Translations under genes and position numbers: made by a program
Notes under the pieces: generated by a model
What the model was told of the DNA's origin: nothing
The model's database searches: none
What the model saw: the letters and a program-made list of their open reading frames with translations, nothing else
Assembly: GCF_000004075.3 (NCBI RefSeq)
Contig: NC_026660.2
Coordinates: 12,710,001 to 12,774,000, forward strand
Direction: 5' to 3'
DNA from: Cucumis sativus
Taxonomy: Eukaryota; Streptophyta; Magnoliopsida; Cucurbitales; Cucurbitaceae
Length of the DNA: 64,000 nucleotides
Shown here: piece after piece, positions 36,348 to 48,477 of the stretch
How the letters are laid out: every line of letters starts with the position of its first letter
How positions within the stretch are numbered: the stretch's first letter is position 1

Positions 36348-36420
36348 CACTACTACAAAAAGAGCCTTTCTTGACGGTTGTTATTTTTCTTTCTTGGCGG
36401 TTGTTATGCAAACTAAAGAT
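36348..36420 (+). mobile_element. CACTA-type transposon terminus
   Basis: CACTACTACAAAAAGAG at 36348 matches the characteristic terminus of plant CACTA elements. It is followed by two subterminal repeats, 'tcttgacggttgttatt' and 'tcttggcggttgttat', as expected for transposase-binding repeats. I did not find the matching opposite terminus (TTTTTGTAGTAGTG), so this is an end fragment, or the partner lies in diverged sequence. Confidence 0.6.
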
Positions 36421-36868
36421 GACATAAACTAGGGGTAATCGGAGCATATAACTAAAGGTGTTTGCATAACTAGTTTAGGTGTTTGCTTTTCATTATAGGT
36501 TATAACGCTTGGGTGTGACGTTTTGGCATTTTCATATGCAAGCCTGCCAGAGCTGAAAATGTTCAAAATGTACTATAGGGGAGACATACCAGTTGAATCC
36601 TCGTCCGAGCATTAGTTGTACTCTTTGCAAGCAACCATTTTTCCTTGTAATTGACAGACTTTAATGTTTATCGTAACGTCTATTTTAATGTACTTCTTTC
36701 TTTCTTGCGTTTTATAAATAAAATTTCCCTAAAACGCAAAGGAAGGTTACGACATACGTCGACGTTATCCACAACTCTTAGATTTTTATCGGCTGACTTG
36801 TTCGTTGAGTTAGAACAAGTGTCGCACAATCGTCCGTCTCGAGGTTGAAACGCTACGATTGTGACAAG

Positions 36869-36880
36869 TGGTATTAGAGC
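36869..36880 (+). other. Primer-binding site of a gypsy element
   Basis: TGGTATTAGAGC differs at one base from TGGTATCAGAGC, the sequence complementary to the 3' end of initiator tRNA-Met used by many plant LTR retrotransposons. A 5' LTR should end near 36866 ('attgtgaca'). Its start was not located. Confidence 0.75.
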
Positions 36881-36884
36881 CTAA

Positions 36885-38753
36885 TTGGCTGACAGTTCAA
36901 ACAGAGAGATGTCGACTGCAAAACGAGTGAGCAAGACCCATGAAGAACGGTTGGTGGGGATTGAAGAGCAGATGCTCCACCTTATGGAAATTCCTAATTC
37001 CATCCGATTTATGGAAGAACGAATTGAGGAAGTTTCCGAGAGAGCCGAAGTTGTTGACGCGGTGTCCGGTCGCCTGAACGGATTACCCATACAAGATTTG
37101 TTGGCTAGAGTTGACACGTTAGAGTCACAAATCCAGAGAATTGAAAATGTTCCCTACGAGCGTGGGGACAATTCATCGGGCTCTATTGCCCGAATGGAGG
37201 AGCGAGTTATGGAGAAGATAACTCTTAGAAAGACATACTGGAAATGATAAACGGCATGTCAGAGGACTTTCGAGCCACCCTGGATGTCGTTAGAAATGAA
37301 ATCGTAGAGGTGAACATGAAGGTGAGCCTTACGATGCGAGCATTGGCCAATCAAGCTCCGGGTTGAGGAGCAATTACAATTGGCAAGATAAAGATCCTGA
37401 AACCCAACCCCTTTTGTGGGGCAAGGGATGCAAAGGCATTGGAAAACTTTATCTTCAATATTGAGCAGTACTTTAAAGCGACAAACACCGTGGCAGAGGA
37501 AGCCAAAGTGTCGTTGGCGACCCTGCATCTATCTGAGGATGCAAAGTTGTGGTGGAGGTCCCAATATATTGACATTCAGGAAGGGCGTTACATAATAGAC
37601 ACGTGGGACAGTTTGAAGAGAGAACTCCGTTCACAGTTTTTTTCTGGAAAATGTCGAGATTCTAGCTCGATGAAAACTGCGGGAATTAAAGCATACTGGA
37701 ACCACTCGGGAGTATGTGAAGCAGTTTGCGGGGCTGATGTTGAACATATCCGACATGACTGAAAAGGACAAGATCTTTAGTTTTGTTGAAGGACTGAAGC
37801 CATGGGCAAGGACTAAGCTATACGAGCAGAAGGTCCAAGACCTCGTATCAGCCTATGCGACAACTGAACACTTGTTTGATCTATCTAGTGACGTTCAAGA
37901 GAAGAGACGTCATCAAAGCTCTTCACCTAGAAGAGACAGAAACAGCCGACCGAATTCTCCTGAAGTTGTCAGTGGAAATAGAAGTCCCGGTAGAGACCGC
38001 AAGCCTTTCCAGTCAAACACGGGGAACAATGGGCAAAGACCCAATAATCAGAGGACATCTCACACTTCTATAAGTTGCTACATTTGTAACGGACCACATC
38101 GGGGAAAGGAATGTTCAGATAAAGCTGCCTTTTATGCCTTTCAGGCCTCTTTAGCTGCAGACTCAGATGACACATCGAGTCAACTAGAGAAGGAAATTGG
38201 GCAAGTAGAAGGAGTTCAGAATGTTAGAGTGGGAGCCATAAGACTCTTGTCGTCCCTTCAGAAGAAAGCAGGAGAGACAAGTGGTCGTACTAAAGGGGGC
38301 CTAATATATGTTGACACCTGGATCAACCGAAAGCATGCAAAGAGCACTATGGTTGACTCCGGTGCCACTCATAATTTTATAACGGTGGCCGAAGCAAGAC
38401 GACTAAACCTTCATTGGAAGGAGGATACGGAAAAAATGAATGTCGTGAATTCTACAGCTCTACTTGTCGTTGGGATAGTGAAATGGGTAGCGATACAGTT
38501 GGAAGGATGGAGCGGCTTCGTTGATTTTGTGGTTGTAGGCATGGATGACTTTGATGTAGTTCTCGGAATGGAATTCCTTCTCGAACATCAAGTGATCATA
38601 ATGCTTGCAGCCAAATGTCAAGTGATCATGGGGTATACCCCCACCGTTGTGCAGACAGACCTTCAGCAACCCAAAGGACTGAGAATGATCTCGGCCATGA
38701 AACTGAGAGAGAGCCGTGTTGGAGAAGTTAGGAATCGAGTTTCTGAAACTTAA
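36885..38753 (+). pseudogene. Broken gypsy gag-protease
   Basis: Remnant of a Ty3/gypsy polyprotein immediately after the primer-binding site. Three frames must be read: 36885-37247 (coiled-coil-like N-terminus, 'AKRVSKTHEERLVGIEEQM'), about 37250-37700 (Gag core with 'AEEAKVSLATLHLSEDAKLW' and 'WDSLKRELRSQFF') and 37716-38753. The last has a zinc knuckle, C-x2-C-x3-H-x4-C (38076-38114), and the aspartic protease motif DSGATHNF (near 38355-38378). A stop after 'AMKLRESRVGEVRNRVSET' ends the frame, and no reverse transcriptase, RNase H or integrase follows. The element is truncated and frameshifted, so inactive. Confidence 0.9.
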
Positions 38754-38959
38754 CAAAATCAAGGTAAATGACAATTGAATTTAGGAATCGAAAGCACCTT
38801 AGAACCCTAGCTTTGTGCGACGTTGCGCACTTTCTCTTGTATCGATCGTGTTGTCAGTTCTCAGGCGAATCCAATGCGGGGTCGGCCTATTCTGCCTCTT
38901 CTTCTTCAAGAGCTTCTTCTTCATTCTAAAAGTCTTATGAGACAACATTTTCGACGATG

Positions 38960-39560
38960 AACGGTGAGTGTGGAGGGTTTCAAATAGATTTTTTCGAATG
39001 GAGGTGAGCGTTTTGAACGGATGGGCAGAGGTTTCCAAAAGATTGACTTCGCGTGCGGCTCGTCCTTTGGGGTGGGCAGACGTCGTCGACGACAATGGCA
39101 GCAAACGGTCGGAGTTGTGGACGTCTGGCGGCAGAGGGTTTCGGTGTGTGCGGGGGGTTTTGAATGGGTTTTTTCGAATGGAGGTGAGCGTTTCGAACGA
39201 ATGGGCCGAGGTTTCCAAAAGAATGACTTCGCGGGCGGGGGTTCTTTGGGGTGGGTAGACGTCGTCAACGACAATGGAAGCAAGCGGTCGGAGTTGTGGA
39301 CGGTCGGCGGCAGAGGGTTTCGGTGTGTGTGGGGGTTTCGAATGGGTTTTTTCGAATGGAGGTGAGCGTTTCGAACGAATGGGTCAGGGTTTCCAAAAGA
39401 TTGACTTCGCGCGCGGGGTTCTTTGGGGTGGGTAGATGTCGTCGACGACAGTGGAAGCAAGCGGACGAAGAGGTGGACGGCCGGCGGCATAGGGTTTCGG
39501 TGTGTGGGAGGGTTTCGAATGGGGTGAGGATTTTCAAATGAATGGATTTCCAAAATGGTG
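38960..39560. repeat. GC-rich tandem repeat, about 180-bp unit, roughly 3.3 copies
   Basis: The string 'gaggtgagcg' starts units at 39001, 39181 and 39359 (periods 180 and 178). Each unit contains 'gtttccaaaag', 'gacgtcgtcgacgac'-like and 'ggcagagggtttcggtgtgt' strings; a partial unit precedes and another follows. GC content is far above the neighbourhood. Long open frames occur on both strands (up to 233 codons on minus) because the repeat lacks stops, not because it encodes a recognised protein. It directly follows the truncated gypsy gag-protease. Confidence 0.9.
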
Positions 39561-42063
39561 ACTACGGATGAGAGGGTATGTTTTTGGGTATAATATTTTT
39601 TTTTTCGTTTCAAAATAATCAAAATATATGTTTGTTGAGTTATTTAAATGACTTAAGTACCATATCTCTTATTCTTAAGCTTTTTTAATGAAAACAAACC
39701 TCTTATCACTTCAAATAATGAGAATATTATACTAGGAGCAAAAAATACTAGGAGAGAATAGAGGCAAGATAAATAAAATATATCTACCTATAAAAATTAT
39801 ATTTCCTCCTTTACTCGCCTTCTTCCTTCTCGGGTACCTTTAATATTCTTCAACGTACTGGTCAGTCAAATCCAAGTTCTTTTTTTAGTTATTTTTGGAG
39901 AGAAAGGGAAAGATGAAAAGAGAAGAGAATGAAATTAAAATTTTAATAGATTTATATTATTAAAATAATTTTTAATAAGTTTATTTTAATAAATTTATTT
40001 AATAAAATGAGAAAAATAAAAAATATATATATTTGGACAAAATAAAAATTATTTTCGAAAAGTATTAATCAAGATTTTAATGTAAAATCATGTTTAAGCA
40101 TGATTTATTAACTATATAAAATATTTTTGAGAAAATATGTTTCCATTCCTACCTAAAACAAGCAATTAATTATTAAATTATAGATAGCTTGTATTTATTC
40201 ACACATTGAATATATAAAACCCCAATACATATATTTGACTTGAAACAGAAAAATATATGACGTACAACAAAGTCAATCACGTCAATTATAGCATCTCAAT
40301 CATAGCTCCATCATCCTACAAAACCAATATCATTAATTGTGAATATATGCTTCCAAAGTTATGCTAATTTCTGATCAAGTTGCAAGATAATGCTTATGAT
40401 ATTCTCTAGTAATAATAATTTTCCCATGTTTTTTAATTTCTTATTAGAACTTGAATTTCTATACTTTAGTATAGAATCATAGCCTCCTCAAATTATTTTC
40501 CTATAAATTATTCACTCAACATTTTAAATTTATTTTTTCCACTAGGTTGCTCTTGAGTTTCAGCGTAAATTTGTTGATCAGAAAGAATTTTGACAGTAAG
40601 TCCCACTGCATGATCGAGGTCTATTGTCGTCATAACTGTTGAGCATTAAACTCAAACTGTGTCAGTTTTTCAACAGGTATTTGAGAGATCAAACGACATT
40701 CAAATTAAATAGATGACTTATGGATTTTGATGCCTCAAATGTGTACTTTCTAATGGTTCAAGTTTCAAGTGATTTGAAGTTATCTAAAAAAAGTTATGAC
40801 AGTTTTAATAACGAAATGTCAAGAATTACTACATCCTTTGAAATTCTATCTTAATTATTTTGTTCTCTTTAATTTTACTTTTATTAGTGATTTATTGAAG
40901 AGACACCATGTACAGTGATATTGTAACCTTTGATGGAAGGAAGTTGACAAAGAAAATACAGAAGATTAAGCAATTTTTGTTAATACTTTCTCTCTTCAAA
41001 TACTTGCATGGTTGAATAGATTTTGCTATATTTATAATTTTTTAAAAATATTGTTATATATTTAATTATTTTGAATCTAATTACTAAATTTGCAACTTAT
41101 CCCTAAATCTTTCATATTTATTTAACTCGATAGTTTAAAAAACAATCTTATTATTACACTTAGATACTAAATAATATCGAACCACATAGAGCTATTGAGC
41201 AAACTTCTTATTAGCTACTTCAAATTTTTAGCACTACTGCATACTTAACAATGTTAACCAGATGATTATAAAAATTAAAACTAAAACCATATAAATATTA
41301 AAATTTAGAGACAAAATTGAAATTAAGATAGAGCAAAATTACAACGCTAAAAAATAAATGACTAAATCCAAAGTAAAAGTAAAACATTAAGAAACGTTAA
41401 TACAAAAGAGAAACTGGACCCCTAACCCATATGAACCAAAGAGATATTTTTTTTCTTTTGTTCAGTGCTGTTTTAAATTCAAAACTAAGAACTCAAAAAA
41501 TGTTCAAAAGAATACTAGAACCAACCCTCCATAAAATTGTAGATGAAAAAGAATGAGATAGGGAACCCAAAAAAAATCTAAATTCCAGAATTTTAACTCA
41601 AAAATCAAGAGTAAAGATCATAATATTCATATTTATTAGTTTAAACAGTTCATTTTAAAAAATATTCCAAAATATTTCATTAAGATCAATATTTTAATTA
41701 AATTAAGACGCATTTTACTTCAGAAAATCAACCTAGACTTTCCCAGAAACAATATTCTAGTAAACGATTCCTAGGGAAAAATAATTGAACTACATCATCA
41801 TCCATCGGGCTTGTTGTCGAAAAGCCTCCAAATAATACAATATCGAAAAAGGAAGAAAACTTTGCAGCAAACAAGATATGATTATTGTTTAACGTAATTG
41901 AATCATAATTAAATTGTACACAATCTCACTGTGGAAGCATAATCAATGGTTGGCCTCACTACTGACTGGGAGGAGGTTAGAGATGAACAAGAACACTTCT
42001 GCATAGTTCTTGTCACAAAATGCAAAGCCAAACTACTTCGAAGACATCTCGAACATTTAAATC
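39561..42063. other. AT-rich intergenic DNA downstream of PRMT4
   Basis: No gene or repeat boundary is seen. About 41.8-42.06 kb is probably the PRMT4 3' untranslated region. Confidence 0.5.
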
Positions 42064-45000
42064 TTAATCTATCAATGAATTGAGTGGAGCCCCCGAGTTA
42101 GGTGATGCCTGTAGCATCAGATCTGCATCTTCTAAATCCTGTGGTTGAATTGGTACATCCTGTTTGAAAAAATTGCATCATATCAGCAACAATGAGCATT
42201 TTCTTTAATTAAAGATACAAGGTAAGAGAACTAAAATTAGCCTCTAAGTTGAAGGTATATGTCTCAACAATGAGCATCTCTCAGTCGAGTTCACGTTTAA
42301 ATTGGCAATAATGATATTGTCAACACACAATTTTGTTACCAGAATAAAAGAAATATATACTACAAACAAATTATATTGAAGGATTAAAATGGGAGACAAA
42401 TTTACAAATCCAATCGAGTTTACTCACACTGTCAAGGAATAATCGGTTCGGTATGGATTGGTTTAAGCACAAAAAAACCATTTATTTTAAATACAAAAGA
42501 AATGAGGTTGAGGAGTGGATTTCATTTCCGCGTCCCATTGGTTGGTTCACATATAATCATAAACGCAAAAATATCTCAAAGGTAAGACTACCAAAAATTT
42601 TGAACGTTGAGTCCATTTAATAAGAAATTGCAGAAAAGGGAACTCCTTTTTTTCCAAACATGATTTTGCAGTTATGCAGACATTTCCAGAAATTGCAAAA
42701 CCAAATTTCATCTATACTTAATAAACACGAGAAAGTCAAGACTCGAGAAGATAGTGGAAAACACGTAATGACATACCTGTGATGGAATTAGCTGATGTTG
42801 CTGATCTTGAGCTACGGGGTAGACTTGTGGTTGGGACATTCTATAGTAGGGCTCTTTCAGGTCAAGTTTGCACGAAGACGACTGAAGAATTCCTCCTTGC
42901 TCGGCACCAGGTCCCCACATTTTGGCTATATAGAAATCTTGGTTAGCAAGTTCAAAATATAAACCATGGAACAAAAATTATGAGAAAGAGGAATCAATCA
43001 ACCTGATAGAGTCAAATAAAGCGTGTAACTCTGAGCACTGTGAGCAACCATGTGAAGTCTACCAGTAATTTCCTGTCCTGCCATGACATAAATCGGCTGG
43101 GAAAGGACACAACGTAACTGATACCAATGGGTTGTTGGGGCACCTGGGGCAGTGGTAAGCCATCTCTGCACGGTGCTGCAGGTTGAAGTGGTTCATAAGC
43201 AATCAATAATGTAGGAGTGAACTTGCTATTCAGACTTGTAATAGCAGTAGCAAGTAGCCAAAATTTTATCTTAAAACCCAATATTTACCTGCCATTAAAT
43301 AATACATCAAACCAGCAGGCCAATCCATGGATTCTGGCACCCACGGAAGCAACAAACTTCAGAGGAATATCTATGTCATACAATTCCTCTTCCTGAAGTT
43401 AAGAGTGATTGTGTCAGAGTTCATCATTTCAAGCCATATATTTTTAGAGGGAATGGAAAGGACAACCAAGATGGAACTCCAACTCAGTTCGGCTTTTCTT
43501 TTTAAAATACTCCATTGGTTTTTTGGTAGTTCATTTCGATTTGCATCTGTCTAGGTCGATTTGCTCAGTTTCAATTTTAGGCAAATCGATTTCTGCGCAG
43601 ATTTAAATTATTGAGGTAAATCCATTGGTATTGGTTACGTTGTGTCCACTCATTCCCTTAAAAGATCCAAAATAAATAATAAATGAAACGATAAATGAAA
43701 ATAAGTGAAAGAAGTTATTTGACCAAACCAATCGCTTAACCGGTAAAAAGAGAAGGCCATAATACCAGAAACGTTCCATCAATAAGAAAAATAGAAGTTC
43801 TGGGTCAAGAGAATAACAGTACCTTGACATTTGTGAAGTCTAAAACATGAGACATTGAAGCGGCCACCAATAATCTTGGATCAAAAGCATCCACCACCGG
43901 CTGTTTGTAACACAAAACAGAATATTACAGATACACAGTTTAAATAACAGAAACAAAATGAGAAATGAGATGCTGCCGCATGTTTTAACTACAAATACTG
44001 TGGTACATCATAGTGAACAGGGGTGCATTAAGCCATTGTTTACAAATGTAATTTCCTTTGCTGTCATTCAGAAATCCTCGAGACATGGGAAAAATCCAGA
44101 TTCTACTTCTAAGTTAATCATCAATTTTTTATCTATAGATTAAAAATTACCCAAATTTTCATTCAGGTTATTGAAAATAATACACACCTGAGAAAAATAG
44201 CCTTGAAATGCTGATCCATGCAAGGCTGTCAAATCAACACCATAATAATTTTGTTGCTGCCAAAAGAGTGCCTACAGAAAAAAAAAACATATTAAGTTTA
44301 CTTTGTTCATAAGCATTTTGGAAGAGAAAAACGACAGTAGAAAAGACCATGACCAAGAGGATACACTTTAGTTGTCAGGATTATTTGCACGGTGGTGTTT
44401 ATTAAACTATGAGCTTCCCCAATCACAAAACATTGCGTGTCATTATTTAGAGCCAGAACTTGTGAAAGCTATTAATCATCAGAGTTCTCGTTCTGCTAAT
44501 TATGTTCAGAAATTGGTGGAGTGTAATTTGGACAAAAGTAATAAAAAGAGGACTAAAAAATACTTCTAACAATGTATTGAAACAAGAACAATTGTTTCTA
44601 AATTGTGTACAGGTAAAATACTGTGATACATATTGATACAATTAAAGGAGACATCTCAACAAGCAACGAAAGAAAGTAGCTTCTTACTCAAATGCAATTT
44701 CACAGACGTTCATGCTTTGTCCTTTCTTATTCTATAAAAAAAATGTCCTTTTATTAAATATGTAAGCTAGAAATAAAACAGAGCTATGATTTCTCTCAAT
44801 TTTCTAAATGAATTTAGGACTAAACATATTTTGAGAAAATTGATAAATTTGACAGCAATAAAATCCTTTAGAACTCCAAGATCCAAAGTGAACAAATTTA
44901 CACCTCGGAGGCAGAAAGAGTAACTTGACCTAAGAGAAACTTCATTAAATGTCTCACCTTGTTAGCTACTTCAACAAATAGATATTCATCACTGAAAGGT

Positions 45001-47741
45001 GCCATGTGAATCCTACATGGAAAACATCTTAACTCATAAAAACCAGAAAAAAAATATTTATAAATGATTCACAAGCACTTAAAAGTACAAGAAACAGAAA
45101 AGTGAAGATGCAGCGGAATAAATCACGATAATAAAATGGTTTACAATTAAGAAACTGTCGTTTCCTTACATGAAGATGAGAATAGCTTTGAGATAATATT
45201 TTTTCCCAAGCACATTAAAGAAATGAAAATTTCCTACAATCAGCTTACCTTCCTATTGTCGGGAACATCTTTCCATTTTGGTGCAAAAAACGATCCCTTG
45301 CGATCACATACGATTCAAGCATTCTTTCATTGACCAATAAGGTGCCTAACAGCAAAGAAGAAAAATGAGAAACCGGGCTGAATTGAACTTGTTTCCGAGA
45401 TCAAGGAGGGAAACAGGAAATCACAACTTTCAAACACTTTCATTTGGGGCTTATACCTTTTAATTGTTTAATTACAGCTCATTCGGGGATGTTTACATAT
45501 GAGTAAATAGCTAAAAGTTTTAGGATCATTCAAAATTGCACAACCTCCCAAGATAATCTGATAATATATGACAATTCGACTACATCTCTCACCCATTGGC
45601 TCTGAGATTAAAATGTCTGCTTTCTCAGGTAATTCTACATCCTCAACTTTGCCTTTAATTACCTGAATTTTAAGTTGGAGAATATGAAAATAACATAAAT
45701 ATTGATTAACAACGATACTTGGGATAAAATTATAACTTTTACTTGATTAAAAACTCACTGTGATTCGTTGACTCAAGGCAGGGTTCCCTGCAATTAATAC
45801 ACGAGCATACTCAGCCATTTCAGATGCTTCCACAGCATAAACATGTTTTGCACCGGCCTGTTAAAGATTTAAGGCATGAAATTTGAATTCAATTACAGAA
45901 CTGTTGAAGCGAATAAAAAAAGGAGAGTTCTTATATTCTATTTTATTTTTTAAAAAAAATAAAAAATAAAACAAAACAAAACCATCAACTATAACAGAGA
46001 GTACCTGAGCAGCAAATAACGACAAAATACCACTACCAGCACCAACATCAACAACCACTCGGCCTGTGAAATCAGCACGATTTTCCATCACTGCTGCGTA
46101 ATATGTCCCTGAAAAAACACAAGACCACCAAAGTTAACTTACCAGGTAATTCAGTTAACAAATTGAAACACCACCGTATGGGCAGGTAACACATGCCCTG
46201 GCCAGTGTTTTAACCTAGCTATCAGTACAATAATAATTATATGTTTCATTTGAAAATTTCAGAAAGTGATCCATAAAATAAAATTGGAAGATAAACAACA
46301 GCTAATTTATATAACCTGTCCTCACATAGTCCTGCAACATATTTTGTTGGTGTAGAAGTTGTCCATAGTAGTGGAAGTACATCTTTGCAGATGACGATTC
46401 TATTTTATCATCGAACTTGCTTTTCAAGAAGGAAATTTCACCATTTGGTAAAGGGGTGGTCCCTGAATATATAAAAAGGTTAACTTCGGAATATATAAAA
46501 AGGTTAGCTTCGGCAAAGTATTTAAAAAGAAAACGTCAACAAATTTGTACATTAAGAGCTGCAACATTAGGAGCAAACTCCAGATTTCTACCTTGGACAA
46601 TATTATCCTTCTTCCTCTGATCAAAAGCAGAATGAAACGCACTGCTCTCTTCCTCATTTCTAAATTGAATGGTAACTCCTCTGGAGTGAGATTTCTGTTA
46701 TAAAAGTGAAACTATTGAATGACACGAGAAGAAAAAGGCCTGACTCGTCAACATGTTAAATTGTACAGAATTACAGATGCCGAATTACCATAGCAGGGAC
46801 AGATTTGTAAGGGAAGCAACAAATAATTGACATGGCAGAGTTGATCAAAATGGTGCCACAATTTTTTTTCTATTGAAGAGCATGCAAAAATTATTTAACA
46901 ACGTTGTAATTATTAAAGCATGAGACTGCGATTCTTACCTCTTCACTGCCATCGCCTTCGGAAATGCAAACTGACTGAACAGGGCCTAACCGAAATATCT
47001 GAAGTCATGAAAAGAAATATAAAATTAATCATACTATATTCTCTAAATTTCTCACCATCGAGCTAAAAGGTTCAAGTATACCTAATCTTTTACACATTTT
47101 TAAAATCACATGGGTCAAGTAGTAGAGTGTCAATTCAACTCGTCAATGCCAACACGTAAATAATTGATCAATATGGGATACACGGTCGAGCAAGAGTTCA
47201 ACGCACTGCCCCGTCGTTTGATACTATAGTAAATCATCATAGAGCTTAAAAGCTTATTTAGGTTATAGTACATTCAAACGTTTATGTACATTCTTTTTAC
47301 AATCAATCTTCTTAAGAACGGAAATGTATGTCATTAAGCTCATCTGTAAAGCAAAAACAAACATACATTCTTACTATACACTCACTATTTCTAATTATAA
47401 AAAATACAGAACCAAAAAACAAAAGAAAGGAAACAAAAAGTAGTTCTCTTTTTCCTCTCGTCTTTATTCCTTCTAAACTCTCCCACAAACAAAACAACAA
47501 CCATGAATACGTAAACTCGTTACAAATGAAACAGAACCTGAGAAGTCCGAAGATCGAAAGCAAGGTCATCAGAATCGGTTTCCTGCCGTAACCGAAGCTC
47601 AGCAGCACCGGAATCGCTGCAGAACCGTGCGACAACCGGTGAGGAAGAGGAGGAGGAGGAGGAAGACGAAGAAGCAAGCTCAGAAATCGAAACAAGAGTG
47701 AACTCCTGAGGTTTGTGCTTTTGCCCTAAAGAGTCTTCCAT
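42064..47741 (-). CDS. PRMT4: PRMT4/CARM1-type protein arginine methyltransferase (15 coding exons)
   Basis: Type I arginine methyltransferase that transfers methyl groups from S-adenosylmethionine to arginines, including histone H3 in characterised homologues. Coding exons: 47538-47741, 46939-46998, 46592-46694, 46316-46462, 46005-46108, 45759-45857, 45593-45662, 45249-45345, 44958-45012, 44188-44271, 43823-43900, 43289-43392, 43003-43175, 42777-42925, 42064-42159. They join in frame to 540 residues, close to the plant family length. Landmarks are an N-terminal PH-like region with a poly-Ser run, motif I VDVGAGSG (191-198), VYAVEASE (212-218), the double-E loop with E260 (SEPMG) and E269 (LLVNERM), and the THW loop at 417-419. 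All key residues are intact. I cannot separate PRMT4a from PRMT4b. Confidence 0.96.
46465..46512. repeat. Two-copy 24-bp tandem repeat in a PRMT4 intron
   Basis: 'gaatatataaaaaggttaac' + 'ttcg' is repeated once with a single change, two bases from the splice acceptor of coding exon 4. On the minus strand it forms the pyrimidine- and AT-rich run before the AG. Confidence 0.9.
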
Positions 47742-48459
47742 TAATGCAAAACCTGAAGCAGAAAATTTATGGTCGGAAGAAAAAGGAGTTTGAAGGTTCA
47801 GTAGTGCAAGGCGTTCGGTGGAGAATTAGGGTTTTGAGAGAGAAACGAAAAGGTTTTTGGAAATTCTATGGAAGCAGCCGCCCGGCAGGGAGAAAGACAG
47901 AACTGAGTGGCATTAAACCCCAGCTTTTATATGTTCTTTTTTCTCTTTTTCTTTTCTTAATTTGGTATTAATTTCTCACCAATAATATCAATTTTTCACA
48001 TGTTCATACAAAATACTTTTTCTTTCCGAGAGGATCTAATTACAAAAATTATTTATAAAATATAGTAAAATTTTGTATTAGTGTTTGGGTTTATGGATGA
48101 ATTAGTGAATAATTATAGAATTTAAAGATTGAACCTCTCCCGTAGAATGAAGGGTTTAAGCCCATAATCATACTTAATAAATTCGATTTGTATTAATTTA
48201 ATGATAAATATTAATATCATCCGGTTTGAAATTTGAAACTTTTATGGACCGTCTTATTTGTTTTGAGGGAAAAGGAGAAAGTTTGAAGGAAAAAAAGGAA
48301 AGCAAAGGTTGAAAAAGGCAAAAAAGGGGGGTTTGGGAAGGCATCACATTAGTGAAGGACTTTGCTTTGGGTGGTGCAATTGAGGAAAAGGGTGGGTCAC
48401 GTGCTGCCTCGCGTGCCTTCTGGGCTATGTTTCTATGTGAGACGATGAGACTAGCCTTA

Positions 48460-48477
48460 TAAGTGACGTGTCACTTA
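48460..48477. promoter_or_regulatory. Palindrome with ACGT core
   Basis: TAAGTGAC-GT-GTCACTTA has 8-bp inverted arms around GT, forming a GACGTGTC core of the kind bound by plant bZIP factors. CACGTG occurs about 60 bp upstream. No adjacent gene is recognised. Confidence 0.4.

Noticed and set aside
38921-39622. 233-codon frame on the minus strand and several plus-strand frames in the GC-rich tandem repeat
   Set aside because: The repeat simply lacks stops in several frames on both strands; the products are low-complexity and unrecognised.
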